A stretch of DNA of 64,000 bases from Symbiodinium microadriaticum (lineage: Eukaryota; Sar; Dinophyceae; Suessiales; Symbiodiniaceae), in assembly GCA_001939145.1 (NCBI GenBank), contig LSRX01000080.1:972709-1036708 (forward strand), read 5' to 3'. The notes beneath the pieces were generated by a model. That model saw nothing but the letters and a program-made list of their open reading frames with translations, was not told the DNA's origin and searched no databases. The position numbers and the translations under genes are program-made. Within the stretch, counting starts at the first letter, position 1. Every line of letters begins with the position of its first letter. Shown here one piece after another: positions 1-12,159 of the stretch.

Positions 1-155
1 CTGCTACTAAGTACTTCTGAGATCTTCTAAGCTTATCGGTGCCCATGAAGCTGTCTGTCGGGCAGCCGAAAGAACCTTCGGCCCTCGGATCCTGTTCTAA
101 TTATTGTTACTGATACTTGCAAGATTCCGGGGCTTTGCAAAAGATGTCTTATTTT

Positions 156-235
156 ACCCTATGCTTCCAGGGACCTTATTAGTGGTCCTTGAGGGGCCTG
201 GGGCCCTAACGACAAGCTCCTTGGAATCATAGGGT
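156..235. repeat. Foldback (inverted repeat) of about 80 bp
   Basis: The left arm ACCCTATGCTTCCAGGG (156-172) pairs with the reverse complement of CCTTGGAATCATAGGGT (219-235), 15 of 17 positions. A nested GGACC...GGTCC pair lies at 172-188. Size and form resemble the other short inverted-repeat elements of this window, but no second copy was found. Confidence 0.5.
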
Positions 236-360
236 GGTATCAGCAGCTCCCTGAACCCCCCATGTTGTATCACGCTTCTGCGAAGGAGCCTCAAGGAGAA
301 GTATCGGCAAAAGAGTTTGAGGGCCCAACATACTAAGAAAACCCCCAGACCCCTGAACCC

Positions 361-432
361 GAAATCCTAAGCACATAAGTCCTAAACCCCTAAACCCCTA
401 AACCCCTAAATCCTAAACGCAAAACCCTAATC
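361..432 (-). repeat. Interstitial telomeric repeat block (C-strand)
   Basis: Consecutive units of CCTAAAC, CCCCTAAA and CCCTAAT occur here, both 7-mers and the 8-mer CCCCTAAA. The CCCTAAA strand is written on +, so the TTTAGGG strand runs on -. It is inside unique sequence and is not a chromosome end. Confidence 0.85.
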
Positions 433-1516
433 ACCCTAGACCAAGAGGTTCTTGAAAAGCAATCGAGGCTTAAACCCGAAACCGTGGGAAGAATGAGCGC
501 ATCCCTTGCTGCCCAGGAGATGGTATAGTGTAAGTTAAACCATCTGGGTTTAGGATTTAAGGTTGATGGGTTCAGGGATTTGTCTTAAGTCTTAAAGGTT
601 CATGGGGTTTAGTAATAGGGATAAGAAAACATGTAATTATACTTATAAACAGTTATAATCCCAGGTAGTGTGTCAGGGATTAGAATATTGTTCCAGCAGC
701 TGTCTAGGGGAAAGAGTGGGGCCTTTGGCTTTAATGGATGACGGTCGTATGCATCCCTGTGTAAACCGGCCAATCCTCTGCGCTGAGAACCTACACAGAC
801 ATGGCTCCACCCTGAAACGGCGATGTCTGCTGTCTGCTTCGCCGAGAACAACACCGGCAGCAGTCTCGAGTAAGGAAGCCTCTCACTCACCAATTACCAA
901 TCTTTACTAGACTGGACGACTCTCATGCCAACACCCTAAGCCCAAGCGCTGATGTCGTCCGAACCTCAACACCCTAAGATCCCAACAACAGCACCGATGC
1001 AAGAAGCCCTTGCCCCGAAATGTGCTCACACTTCAGGGCGGTTCGGTGTCTGGGTTCCGGGTCCGGGTGGGAAGATTTGTTACTTGAGGTCCGTCGTGAT
1101 GTGCTAGTTCTGGCATATACTGAAATATACTATTTGTATTTTATAACTATAATATAAAACATACCATAATGGAATTTGGGCCCTGCTGTTTTAGGCTTCG
1201 GATTTGGAGGTTGGAGGTTCGGATGAACTGAGCATCCGCACCAATTCACGTCGTAGAAGCGATAATACTCCTGCACGCAAAACTGCTTGCACTAAAACAT
1301 GTCTGATTGCCCGTGATCGATAGACTAGATTGACTAGATACATACATAGATACAGACACGCATGGCTACAAACATACATGCATAGTTACATACATGCATA
1401 AATACATATATGACGTGACAGTCTTTCGGAGTCTATTGGAAACCCTTGGAACCAAATCCAAGTCCCTGCGCCGCTCCTGCGCAGCTAACTATCTCTAATT
1501 GCTGCCCTACCCGGTT

Positions 1517-1560
1517 TAGGGTTTACGGGGGGTTAGGGTTCAGGCTTCGCGTTTCGGGTT
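1517..1560 (+). repeat. Interstitial telomeric repeat block (G-strand, degenerate)
   Basis: TTTAGGG, TTTACGGGG, TTAGGG, TTCAGG and TTTCGGG units follow each other, a typical degenerate G-strand array. Confidence 0.8.
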
Positions 1561-2062
1561 TGCAGGTCAATAGCGAGTAAACGAAAGACACGAAAGCACA
1601 CTGTGGCGCCCAAAGCGTCTGGGACTGGCAAGAGCCGGCTATAGGCCCTGCTAGGGTCCACAAGAACAACTACCGGCAGAGATACATACATATGTATTTC
1701 ATATTGGATGGACACAGGGACAGGGATGAAGTCCATGTACATTTACATCTGTGCATTGCATGCGTGCAACCAGGTTGAGCGCAACACACAACTTTGCAAT
1801 GCATGTCAACGCGTGAACTGGCCCTCTTGCACGTGCATGCGGCACGCGACTGCCTGTGTGCGCGTGTGCGTGTTCTGGTCCGGGTAGGAATGTTGCCGCG
1901 TGTTCTGTTTGAAGCCGTCACCTCTATAACGGGCTCAGGTTGGTCCATGAATCAAGCGGGACAGACCGAGCAGAAGCACTGAGACTGCGACGAAAAGGAA
2001 CTGGTCGAAACGCAGGCAGGCGATGGGCTTCCAACCAACACTTCAAGCAGGTGGGCATACTG

Positions 2063-2162
2063 TAGGGGCCTTGATAATCAAAATCAGGTTTTGGGGTATC
2101 TTATAGTATTACAGTATTAAGGAACCCTAAGAAAATGGTATTGAAAATTTTCTGGCCCCCTG
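2063..2162. mobile_element. Family E short inverted-repeat element (copy E1)
   Basis: It begins TAGGGGCCTTGATAATCAAA and ends with a GGCCCCC-type arm. The interior (TTTTGGGG, then TATAGTATTACAGTATTAAGGAACCC) aligns with copies at 16526 and 59861. The 5' TA fits a TA target duplication, but the right end reads TG. No coding capacity: a non-autonomous, MITE-like element (inference). Confidence 0.6.
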
Positions 2163-2428
2163 AAAATTACCGGAGAGAACATGGATCCGATATCAACATT
2201 AGATTGTGAGCCCTCATGCTACGCGTGAACGCTCTGAACTGTGCCCGCCCAACTTGAAAACTTCGACAATCAGGCCGGCTTTCTGGAAAGCACAGAATTT
2301 ATGTACTGAAATCGGGGTTGCTTTATGGCAGTGATTGCAATGATCTTCAATACCAGCCCAGGCAAAGAACCTGGTTTCGGGATTGAGGGCTCCGGGCCCA
2401 AATCCCTGACTATTAAACCCGACTTGGA

Positions 2429-2549
2429 GGTTCATGGGACTTAGCAAGACTTAGCAGGTACGGCTAAAAGATGTCATAAATTTGGGGTTATAGGGATTTA
2501 CAAGTATGGCTACCTTATTTATAACCCTAGCTACTACGTCCCAGAATCC
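2429..2549. mobile_element. Family F short inverted-repeat element (copy F1)
   Basis: The left arm GGTTCATGGGACTTAG and the right arm, which reads GGATTCTGGGACGTAG on the minus strand, are inverted repeats. The right arm continues into CTAGGGTTATAAATAAGG, which matches the family F termini at 30610 and 58203. Confidence 0.6.
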
Positions 2550-2582
2550 TGTGAGTATCCCTAAGGGCCTATGCGCCAAATG

Positions 2583-2640
2583 TAGGAGCCTGAATAATTA
2601 GAATACGATTCCGGGGTGCATTGCAGTACAAATATAACGG
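2583..2640 (+). mobile_element. Family E fragment
   Basis: TAGGAGCCTGAATAATTAGA followed by a CCGGGG stretch matches the left terminus of family E. No right arm was found, so this is a truncated or strongly diverged copy. Confidence 0.4.
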
Positions 2641-3603
2641 AGCCCTGAAGCACAGTGATTGAAATTCTTTAAGCATCCACATTTCGTTTCAAAGGCTTTG
2701 AGGTTAAAGGGGTTCCCAGAAACGTGTTCCTCTATAGGTACTTTATGGGCGAAGTTTTCCCTTGCTGGAGTGTGGACTCTATATGCTACTATACCCACGA
2801 ACACCACAAGCCCCACTCAACTCTGACTTCACCAAACCTTCGAAAGCACCGAAATTCACGACGCCATCTAAACTTGCCCAAAACCTTAAGGAACCCTAAA
2901 CTCCCTGGAAACCTACAAAAACCCTTCTTTGCTACTGGACTCAAGTCTAGCCAGACGACCACCTGCAATCATCTTGACCGACATGCAGCCCGAAACCCTG
3001 AACCTAAAAACACAGGCGGTCCAAAGCGAGGCCATCTTCCATCATCGCCCTCTGCTTCGGATCGCCCATGATGAACATGCCGCTATTGCCAATCTGGGTT
3101 TGAGATTTAAAGTATAAGGTTCAAGCTTTGGGGAGTAATTGTCAATCTGGGTTGTCTTGCATCTATTTATTGTTTAAGGAGCTATTTGCTGATTGCTAAT
3201 CGGGGCTGTGTCGTTTCTTGAGAATGTTCTTCTGCAAGGGGGTGGGTGAGAAGGGGGGCTGATGTTCAGGGTTTGGGGGGATTTGGGGTTTCGGGCTCAT
3301 GGTTTGCATATTTGGGTTGTATTGCTTTCGGGTTTCGGAATTGCCGATCTGGGTCGTGTTCTTTTGTTTGGGGAGGTGGGCACGTTGTGGTACTTTAGTG
3401 CCCTTAGAACCATAATTAGAATATGGTTGAATAATCGCTTGGAGGTTTAGAAAGTTTTAGTATTGTAAACGAGGACAGTGATTCTTACCAGCACCAAAGC
3501 TCACTAAAGTAGCTGAGGGTGGGCCTCCCTTTCAAACCCTAAACCCTATACTACAGGCGCCTGGGCCGGAACCCGAGAACTCGAGTCCTACGCGGACTTG
3601 ACA

Positions 3604-3709
3604 TAGGGGCCTTACTAATTGGAACAGGGTTTTAAGGTTCCTCCAACAGGTTTCTATATAAGGTTACTACTATGGATATTAGTGGGCTTCAATCAATACA
3701 AGCGCCCTA
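3604..3709. mobile_element. Family E short inverted-repeat element (copy E2)
   Basis: The left end TAGGGGCCTTACTAATTGG is matched by a right end that reads TAGGGCGCTTGTATTGATTG on the minus strand. Both ends carry TA, as expected for an element that duplicates TA on insertion, as Tc1/mariner-derived (Stowaway-like) MITEs do. That class assignment is inference. Confidence 0.55.
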
Positions 3710-4762
3710 ATAAAAAGAATAGGTATTGTGGGGTTTGGGGCTATATATGCTAGTAGACTTCAAATAAGGAATCATGAGAAATCGTGTTAATATCACGTCA
3801 AGTTTTTCTTTTTAACGAAGGTGCAGCATGCTGATTCTCACATGAATGGGTTCACTCGCCACCTCGAGAATGTGTTCGGGGTTTTAGGTTGACGTACTCG
3901 CCAAATAAGAAGCCTCCCAGAGACTCTCCGTGGAATTTCAACTTTATGCCTCTACTCTAGCATGGTTAGGTATGTGGAAATCAAGTTGATGTAACTTCTT
4001 CAGAAAATCGTCTGCACCTGTATCCCGAACCCTCCACCCTGACAGATCCAAGCCCTATAATATCCTGCCAAAACGATTGAAACCTAATGTTGGCTTGGCA
4101 TTTATAAACCCCCCTCAGTTACAAAACTCGACCCCCCCCCCCTCCCTCAATTATAGAACCCCATCCCCGGAGCTCAAGAATGATGCGTCCCTGGATCCGA
4201 AAAGAGCACTTGAGGCCCTGTTGTCAGCACCTCCAGAGTCGCCAAGAGCATCAAAACCCTCACAAGTCCAGGCACATAGGGGAGGATGTTGATAATGGTG
4301 GGCGCTATCGGACCAAGTTCCTTCAGCGTGACAGAACCGTAGTCGGTTGCCGCGAACCTGGAGAGGCTCTAGCCCTAAACCCTTTAGGCTTTAGGTGGTA
4401 TTCGGGTTTAGAGCTTGGGGTTCCTTTAGGGCCTACACGTTTAAGGATTGGCCAAACCCCACAAAAGCTTCAGGATGGGTTTTGCGTCTTTAGGTGGGAC
4501 TTTGGGCACGGGCAGGACCCTAAAGGGACAATGTACCTATGTAAAGTATACTTATAGGCCTTAAAACTGGGTTCCCCTGTAGATGGCCGAAGACTTAGGA
4601 TCATCAGAGTATCCCTAAACCTCTGAACCCTATACTGTATAAGTGGCACATGGATCCTTAGCCTTCGAGGGGCAGCTGAAGTGGGAGAGTCCGGGCGAGT
4701 TAACTCCTAAACCCACCTGGTTTAGGGTTGAAGGTTTCCCTAATTACACCCGAAACCCCAGA

Positions 4763-4793
4763 CCCCCCCCCCCCCCAAAAAAAAAAAAAAAAA
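4763..4793. repeat. C14-A17 homopolymer junction
   Basis: Fourteen C (4763-4776) are followed directly by seventeen A (4777-4793). Tract length in such a place is prone to sequencing and assembly error. Confidence 0.85.
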
Positions 4794-4984
4794 CAACCTG
4801 CAAAGCCTTAAACTGCGGGTCAAAAACCGTGTAAATGCTATTCTTTCTTCAGCCTGCAGAACCCAAGCCCTAAAACTGCCAAGCACTACCTAGACCCAAA
4901 GAACCTACCATTTAAGGACGTACATGAGGCAGTCATAATAATCGGAACCCCAGCAAAAAATGTTGGTTCTTTGGGGTCCAGGGA

Positions 4985-5152
4985 AATGCTAAGGCCCTAA
5001 ACCCAAAGGGAGACCCTAAACTCTAAGCCCTAAACCTGGAATCCTTAAACTGGGACTTTGCAGTTCAGGGTTCCTAAACCATAAACTTAGAGTTTAGGGT
5101 TTAGGGTTTAGGAAACCCTAAATCCGAATAATAGGGTTTAGGAGGCTGAAGC
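4985..5152. repeat. Telomeric units with a head-to-head junction
   Basis: C-strand units (CCCTAAACCC, CCCTAAACTC, CCCTAAACC) occupy 4995-5035. At 5090-5112 there are three TTTAGGG units, and from 5113 the sequence turns over to AAACCCTAAATCC. This head-to-head junction is followed by another TAGGGTTTAGG at 5141. Confidence 0.8.
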
Positions 5153-6289
5153 CTATAGGTTTCGTTTGGGGGTTTTCTTGCCTCCCTAGCTAGGACGAGC
5201 CCGCACTGCAGGGTTAAGTCAGGAGAGGGCTCAGTAGGCTCGCAGGGGTTTCAGGGTTTAGGGGATAACTTTGCGCTAACACCTGCCCAGTACACCCTAA
5301 ATACTAGACCCAATCCCCTAAACCCTGCCTTAAACTCGCATTTAAAAATTTAGGTTCTTGGTATAGGCCATGGAATTTATAGGTACCCTGCACTGCCCTG
5401 GAAAACATAGGTTTTGTAGGTTAAGATAACAGCACCAACCATGACAACAGTGTTTTCCTTATAAATCGTGCAGTAAACCCCTTAACCCGAGGTTTGGGCG
5501 TGTAGGGTTCTAAGCTGCTGAGGGTTTAACGGCTTTCGGGTCTAGGGGTTTGGGGTTTAGAGGTTTAAAAATTTACGGGGGTTTTAGATAGAGGCTGCGC
5601 ATCGCATCAGAAGGCACGACCAAGAACTCACAAACCAAAAGCCCGCTGTCGCTCGTATGTAAGCTCAGCAGGCCCGTTGCAGCCGACTGGCATCATCGCA
5701 TTTCAGCATCCACGGATCCAGCCGTTATGCAAAGCCAAACCCAAACCACACCCAAAGCCACTCGATGGTGTATAGTGTATACTAAGCTTTGTACCGTGTT
5801 CACCTTGGACTATCAAGGAACCCGAATGTAGACCCGAAAATGCCCGCACAAAAAAAAAACGTATTCGCAAACCAAATACGCAAATCCTTCCACCACAGCA
5901 TCCAAGAAGCCCTAAACCCAGAACCTTGCACACGAGGACATCAACAAAGAATCATGGTTTTGTTTTGTGTATACTATATTAAGCCTGGAGAGGGACGATA
6001 TAAGCATTCTGAAGTTATTTCTGTTCTTAAGAGCCTTTCTACTACCAGGCAAAAGCCTTTCCAAAGGCCAGGTTGCCAGCTTTCCAGACCAAGATCATAC
6101 TTTCGGGGTGGATCGCAACCGTCTTCTGGAACACCTTCACAGATTTGGGGTTTAGAGTTTTCGGACGTCTTCAAAGAGTGTGGGTTTCGGAACTTCAGGC
6201 ATTTGGGTTCGGGTGTAAAGCTGCGAAAACACATTCGGCACGTTGCACATGGCTGGGCACCACGCGTGTGTTTATGTATCACGAGCACT
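5153..6289. other. Gene-free stretch with degenerate telomeric runs
   Basis: There are G-strand degenerate units at 5248-5268 and 5490-5580 and C-strand units at 5292-5330. The rest (5590-6290) is unique-looking. The 214-codon frame across 5789-6433 needs a TTG start, ends in a CT/TA microsatellite and has no domain; it is not called as a gene. Confidence 0.6.
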
Positions 6290-6360
6290 CCATCTCTCTC
6301 CCTCTCTCGTTCTCTGTCTGTCTGTTTGTATATATATATATATATATCTGTATGTATGTC
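6290..6360. repeat. CT/TCTG/TA microsatellite
   Basis: CT-rich DNA grades into (TCTG)n, then (TA)n, then (TGTA)n. Confidence 0.85.
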
Positions 6361-8881
6361 AATGGTTGTTCGCGGGTATCGTTCCTCTAATAGTATTACA
6401 GGATTGCTGCCCGGAGTAGTGCCACTAATGTAGTGCTGCCAAACTCAGTGTCTGCGCTGCACTGTCTTGTTTGGATAGACATATTAAAAGCTGGTTACAT
6501 ATAGACTGTAAAAGTCCGTCGTGTTGACTGCCTTTTGCTCCAACCGTGCAATGATGTCTACCATAGTGATGTGCAATCATCTAGATGCTAATGATATCCT
6601 TTTTCTAGGACCCCTAAACACGGCACCACAAAATTTTAGAAGCCCTCATCCCCCAACCCTCAAAGGGTTCAAACCGCTTAGCCTGAAGAAGCTTCTAGTT
6701 GATGCAGCCTTAATTGCTCCTTGAACGCTGAAGCCGCGCATCTCCAACCCACAACACCGTATCGAAGGTTTAGGGCAAAGGATTTAGTTTAAAGTTTAGG
6801 GTTTGGGTATTTAGGATTTAGGGCAGGAGTTGTCTATGCTCAGCAGCGGAACTGCCTAATTAAGCGTATACCCACCATAACACTGGTACACCAAGTGTAA
6901 AGCTTACACCAACTCGGGGGTAGAGATATGGCCCGTAAGTGCGGCAAGTCCGTGAGATAGCTAGGCGATCCGGCCCGAAACCTTGAAGGCGAAGTTAAGC
7001 TGACATCCTTTCGGCTTACAAAATCAGGACGAAACGTTTGCAGAAGGTTTTTTTGGGGGAATGGCTTCCAGAACATCACCTATATAAAGCCTTGGCCCTA
7101 CAAACCCCCAAAAAAATGCCGACAGAGACATGGCACTGTCGCATCCGGCTAGGCGATACACCTCAGGTGGCTCACGTGGTGGTTTCCAGAAAGAACGGCG
7201 CCTAGCTAAAGGGTTTATGGTAAGGATCCATTGCTTGGGGTTTGTTGTAGCGGTCCCCCATGTTCTGAAACCTCGACGAGTTCTGAGACAGGCTAGGGGA
7301 CGTTGCAAATAGTGGACAATCATAGTACTCATAGTACGGCAACACGTCTAGCAATGCAAGCGGCTTTCAAGGGTTTAGGAAAGGGCTTTGAAGCTTTTGT
7401 TGCTTGTCGTTTACACCTGAGCGTGAAAAAACAACTCTCTAGCCCCGCACCGCGACCCCATGACCACTAGACCCTATAGATGCGACACCTAAACCCTAAA
7501 CCTTAAACCCTAAAGTAAGATTTTCATCCTGAACTCCCAGCAGCCACGAAGCCTAACTCCGAAGTACTCAACCCGAATTTCGGTCTTGTGGGATTGTAGG
7601 TGTGTTTCGACTTCCGGTGGGTTTTATACTGTAATTACTACAAGGAACCTTGAAGAACAGTCTTACTACATATAGAGAGGTAGAGGCTTATATGTTGGGC
7701 TTTAGCCTTAGCTAGGCCCTCCAGCTTAGCTCTTTTCCCCGGATCTACTGAAGTAGAAGCTAGACAGTTGGAACATCATATCCTCGTGCCCTTACCATAA
7801 AGCAAAGGGATTCCTAGCACTATTCATGGCAAAGCATGGTAAAGCCATGTTCCAACTTCCTGGGATTCACTAATATAGCTTTCCCCGTCGACCTATACAA
7901 AACCCGCGCAAACCCCCCTAAACCCCACAGTGGAGGGGCCATGTATATCGTGTGGCTGGAATAAACCGCGAGCCATCTACTCCTCAACCCCACTGCCCTA
8001 AACGAACAAGGACCCTTTGCTGAGCAGGAGACTGCACTGGACTTAGCGCTAAACGAAAAAACATGGAACAAACACGAAAATAAAATAAAAAATACACCCA
8101 CACTCCAGCAGCAACAGCAGGGTTCAGGATTTAGGATTTGCCCTAAGCCCTTAACCTAACTCTCGACCCAGCTTCACCTCTAGACTCTAGAACCCGAAAC
8201 TGCAGGATTTGGCCTTAGGACTTTGGTCAAGTCACCTGTGTCCGACCGTTGCTGCCCTCGTTGAGCGCGACGTTGTATCCGAGGGATTCCTGCGGAAAAA
8301 AAATGCATGTGTCTCGGTGACCTACAAGGGATCTTAGTAGGATTCTGCAAAGGTTCACGGGTCTGGGACTTACGGTTTTATGGATTCGGGCTTAGCGGTT
8401 TTTGCTTGTTGGACATTGGTTTGCTGGGGTGTGGGATTCTGGCTTGACCAAAGTCTGAAACCAGAAAACCTGAGAGACCTACACACAAAACTTTATTTAG
8501 AATTGCCAAGGTATTTTGAAGTAGGGAAATGTACCCATTCTGCGGATCATATACTCTTTTCGTAGTACATTCGTCACTCTAGGCCGGCAAGGCAAAGAGC
8601 CCTGAACCCTAAACCCAATAGCATCTTTGTGACTGGGCTTGTCTGCACCGGTCTCCAGTTCCGGGCTTAGTCCTTTAACCCTGAACCCTAAACCCCCCAA
8701 CTCTTTTTTGCAGCATGCTGGTTGGGTGCACGCCAGGTCTGAAGCCGTTCTTAGACCCTAAACCATCCTAAACCCTCAACCCTAGACACGAAACCTTGTC
8801 CTTAAGGTTGCAGGTACTCCCTCCAAAACAGGCTTCCGGGTGAATTCCATGGGGCCTGGGCTGCCCTGTTTTGTTCAATTT
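6361..8881. other. Gene-free stretch
   Basis: It has G-strand telomeric units at 6764-6830, C-strand units at 7486-7515, and more C-strand units at 8600-8625, 8678-8700 and 8755-8800. Nothing else is recognised; frames are short and telomere-interrupted. Confidence 0.6.
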
Positions 8882-8985
8882 CTTACTTGTCTAGTATCCT
8901 GAGAGGAACTACAGGGTAACCTTTAAGGATATGTAGGGCTTACAGTACCCGAAAACGGTTAAAGGATACCTACTCTACTACTAAG
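8882..8985. mobile_element. Family G short inverted-repeat element (copy G1, diverged)
   Basis: The right part GGTTAAAGGATACCTACTC followed by ACTACTAAG matches the right end of the copies at 18543 and 18915. The left end CTTACTTGTCTAGTATCCTGA is the diverged counterpart of CTTAGGGGCTGAGTACCCTA. Confidence 0.5.
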
Positions 8986-10379
8986 AGTTGCTTTTAGACT
9001 TGAGGGTTCAAGGGTTCAGACTCAGAGTTGAGATCTTGTCTTCCAGAAATGAGGAATAGGCGAATAGGGTTTCAGCACCCCCAGCCAGACTTGCCTAGGC
9101 GAGGTTCCAAAGGAATAGGGTTTGGGGGCTTTGGGAGTGGGAGCTTGGTTTCGTTCAGGAGCATATCCCCAAGCCCAAAGTACAAAGCCCGAACCCGCAA
9201 CAAGACCCGAAGACAACACACGGCTTCGGGTTAATGTGGTTTAGGGACAATAATGAATTCTCAGCAGTCCTGAAACAAGCCGTTAACCAACCTCCCCACC
9301 CTGCAACCCGACTTGGGAGACAAAGCGGCGCTGACTAAGATGGCATAGAGCTCGCTAATGACCTGGCCGCCACATTTAAATATAATTACAGTGTGCGTTG
9401 CCATTTGGGCCCAAAACCCTGCATCAGCCGATCAGCCAATCAGTCAATCAACACTAAATCCGAAACCCCTAAACCCTAAACCCCCAAACCCCATACCCGA
9501 CCACCCGATCAGCGGATCAGCCGATCGGCTAATGCGCATGCTAGAAATAGCCAACTTTACGCGCACAATGTGTATTTAGATCTTATATAGGGCTTGGGGG
9601 GTTGCTAACTCGGGATGTTGCTTCTGCACGAGGGTGTTGTGCTTTCTTGACTAGTACCCTAAGCCCTAAACTATATGAGACTATGAGGTGCTTTCTTTGT
9701 TGCTGGCATCTTTGCTGTTGCTACTCGTGCTACGGCCTGTAAGCCATATAGGCGGTAAGACGGGAAGCTTGCCCACAAGGCCTGGGGTTTTGGTTGTCCC
9801 GTGAGTGTCAATCCAAGGTTTCGGATGTCTAGGAGTCTAGCATGGGAAGACGCTCCTCGGGCCACACATGCATAAACCCAAAAACCCCCAAACCCCGCAC
9901 CCTAAACCCTTAATAACCCTAAAACCTGAACTCGAAGTAACCCCAAAGCATCGATCCTCTGATAGCGAGCTGTGTCAGGCTGTGTCTGACGCTTCAAAAT
10001 GCATTACGATTGAGAGAGCTTGAGGTAAGCGCGTCTCCGGAGCCTTTAGAATGCGGTGTTGGGGTGTATTAAACTCTCTCTGGTGTTGGGGTGTAATATG
10101 CTCTCTCGCGCTCTCTCGGTATATACAAATACAGATGTATGTGCGTAATAAGGAAGCCTATGATGGAATAGTATTGTATTGGTGATTATTCAGGCTCCCG
10201 TATTAACCCAGTGTTCCGCCTCACTAGTTTAAAGGGATCTGTGTTTAGGGTTTGCCGTTCATAGGGAACGGGTTTCGGGTTCAGGGCTTGGGAGTCTAGG
10301 GCTAGGGATTTCTCACCGCTGAGGGAGAAAAAGCTTGACTCAAATTCATTCCGGGTGGTGTAGGGTTTCGGGATTAGGA
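8986..10379. other. Gene-free stretch
   Basis: C-strand units occur at 9458-9500 and 9870-9935 and G-strand units at 10240-10300. A short GATCAGCC/GATCAGC motif recurs at about 9425-9530. A near-duplicated GTGTTGGGGTGTA motif is at about 10051-10095, and a family-E-like minus-strand fragment (TGATTATTCAGGCTCCCG) is at 10182-10200. Confidence 0.55.
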
Positions 10380-10495
10380 CTTAGGGTTTAAGGCCGGTTT
10401 AGGGTTTAGGGTTTAAGGCCGGTTTAGGGGTTTCGGGTTTAATATAAGGCCGGTTTAGGGTTTAGGGTTTAAGGCCGGTTTAGGGTTTAGGGTTT
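10380..10495 (+). repeat. Telomere-derived tandem array, unit about 25 bp
   Basis: The word AAGGCCGGTTTAGGG recurs at 10390, 10415, 10446 and 10471, with TTTAGGGTTT filling between. Spacing is 25, 31 and 25 bp. The array is a higher-order repeat built from two telomeric units plus AAGGCCGG. Confidence 0.85.
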
Positions 10496-10648
10496 TGCGC
10501 GAATCCGCACAAAGACTGTGCAGTTGCGCAACATGCAGCCTGAAGCCGGCAAAAAGGCAAGCACCAAAACCTTGAGATTCTGTACCTCGAAACGAAGCCG
10601 AGTCCTGAACCTTGCCAGCGACCCTATAAGCCCTGAAGCATGATGCAT

Positions 10649-10731
10649 CATAAACCCTAAGTTAGGGTAGGGTTTCATATACCCTTAAGTTAGGGTAGGG
10701 TTTCATAAACCCTTAAGTTAGGGTAGGGTTC
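10649..10731 (+). repeat. Tandem array of a 28-bp telomere-like unit, three copies
   Basis: CATAAACCC, AAGTTAGGGTAGGGTTT repeats three times (from 10649, 10676 and 10704) with few differences. Each unit contains CCCTTAAGTTAGGG, a small C-strand/G-strand inversion. Confidence 0.85.
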
Positions 10732-10770
10732 AGGGTTTAGGGTTGAGCCCCAAACCCTGAAACCCTGAAG
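10725..10770. repeat. Head-to-head telomeric junction
   Basis: TTCAGGGTTTAGGGTTGAG (G-strand) turns directly into CCCCAAACCCTGAAACCCTG (C-strand). Confidence 0.75.
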
Positions 10771-11171
10771 GCAACACTCAGCTACCGCACCGGGCCTCAG
10801 CTGAATCCCAGCCGTTGACCCAGAGACCAATGGGTCTAGAGACCCCATGCACTGTGACCTCTGCTTCGTTTCATGCTTCGGGTCCCTAAACCCTATTCGG
10901 CCATTTGGGGGCGGCTCCAGTCCCTAAATGCAGAGCTGCTTGTCGCGAAGATGCTACGGACCGAGACAAGGAGCCAAGCTTGATTCAAGGCATCTAACGG
11001 AGTTTCAAGTGGTGCTTAAAACAAACCTTTTGAACTGAACCCTGAAGCCCAAATCCCGAGCCCTGAGGCACATAACCCCAAGCCGACAAAGAGTACTCAA
11101 CAAAAAATTGTTCGGCTTGCAAGCACGACTCCCCCCTCCCTGCCCCCCCTCTGAAAATTACTGGAAGTACC

Positions 11172-11226
11172 ATAATAATAATATTATTATTACTACTACT
11201 ACTACTACTACGACGACGACGACGAC
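11172..11226. repeat. Stepwise trinucleotide microsatellite
   Basis: (ATA)n becomes (TAT)n, then (CTA)n, then (CGA)n. Each block differs from the next by one base of the triplet. Confidence 0.9.
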
Positions 11227-11870
11227 TAAACTGCTAAACGGGGTAGCGGGGAGGGGCTGGCAAGACAGAAAGCCAGGCGGGGGAGGCAGACAAACCCAAG
11301 CTCTAGATCACCAACCCCAAACTATCCAAACAGAACAAGATAAGCCACGAAGCCCTAAATGATACCACAGGGTGCTCAAGGCTTGCATGGCGCTCATGAC
11401 TCTATGATGCAGCTTCAGGCCTGGGCGTCCCTCATTTACGGGATGATTTAATCAAGATCCCGATCTTCAGCGCCTTTGGGGCCTCATATAAGTAATAGTA
11501 AAATAAGTAGTAGTAATACTAGTAGTAATAGGAATAATAAGAGTAATAGCAATAGTTTCTAAGTTGATAAAGAATTGAAGAGAATGCCGCCAAGAAAGCA
11601 CTCTGCAAGGTAGGCTTCATTTGCGTGGTTGCCAAATTACGGTCCCGGGTCCCTTTCCTTATTGGGTGCCGTTACTAAGAGTAGAGTTATAGCGGGGCCA
11701 TGATGTTGACAGTTACCCATTTATGCCTTGACCTGTTCTCTCGTCTCTGATTCACGTATAGGGCAGTCCCTAAACCCTAAACCCTAAATCGAAGTGTGAG
11801 GGTTTCCAGAATTCCAGTAGGGCTCAGAATCTGAAGCCCTGAACGCTGCTGGTGAGAACTCAACACTTTC

Positions 11871-11907
11871 ATTTAGGGTATTCGGCTTTAGGGTTAAGCC
11901 CTAAATC
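11871..11907. repeat. Head-to-head telomeric junction
   Basis: ATTTAGGG and CTTTAGGG are followed after TTAAG by CCCTAAATCG. G-strand and C-strand units abut with 3-5 bp between them. Confidence 0.7.
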
Positions 11908-12159
11908 GCAGAGCGCGTAGAAGACGGGGCATGGATATAGACCACACATAGTAGGATCTTAAATCCGCCAGGCAGAACCATTCGTTCATCTTGATCGGAA
12001 ACTGCAGGAAAACCCTAGCCTCAACCATCCCTAAACCATCTTTCAACTTGTTTGATCTTGCTTTGCCGTAGACCCGAAACACGGAGTTTGAGGCTCCATA
12101 CGGAAATTCGTAGCTGGGGGCTGGGGCTATCGGAACACAGAGTGGAACCAACTCCTTTT

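Larger units (their letters stand above)
1..2060. other. Gene-free stretch with scattered telomeric units
   Basis: No convincing gene is seen; open frames are under 100 codons and have no recognisable domain. It holds a foldback at 156-235, C-strand telomeric units at 361-432, a G-strand run at 1517-1560, and a reverse-complement fragment resembling family E near 90-112 (TTCTAATTATT next to GGATCCTG). The remainder (about 650-1500 and 1560-2060) is unique-looking sequence with short CATA/TACA-rich patches near 1335-1410. Confidence 0.6.
2641..4984. other. Gene-free stretch
   Basis: Apart from E2 (3604-3709) and the C/A homopolymer (4763-4793), this holds single telomeric units (about 3536-3547, 4374-4390, 4720-4760), a short C-rich tract near 4131-4142 and unique-looking sequence. 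The open frames at 2724-3071 and 4180-4557 have no domain and run through telomere-like DNA, which appears in protein as LNPK or NPEP words. Confidence 0.6.
10771..12159. other. Gene-free stretch
   Basis: It contains the trinucleotide block 11172-11226, an AGTAAT-rich patch at 11490-11560, C-strand telomeric units at 11768-11790 and the junction at 11871-11907. Other sequence is unrecognised. Confidence 0.55.

Noticed and set aside
5789-6433. 214-codon plus-strand frame
   Set aside because: It needs a TTG start, contains telomere-derived words and finishes in a CT/TA microsatellite; no domain.
10380-10495. Evenly spaced AAGGCCGG repeats as a possible CRISPR or regulatory array
   Set aside because: The sequence between repeats is itself telomeric; it is a composite tandem repeat.
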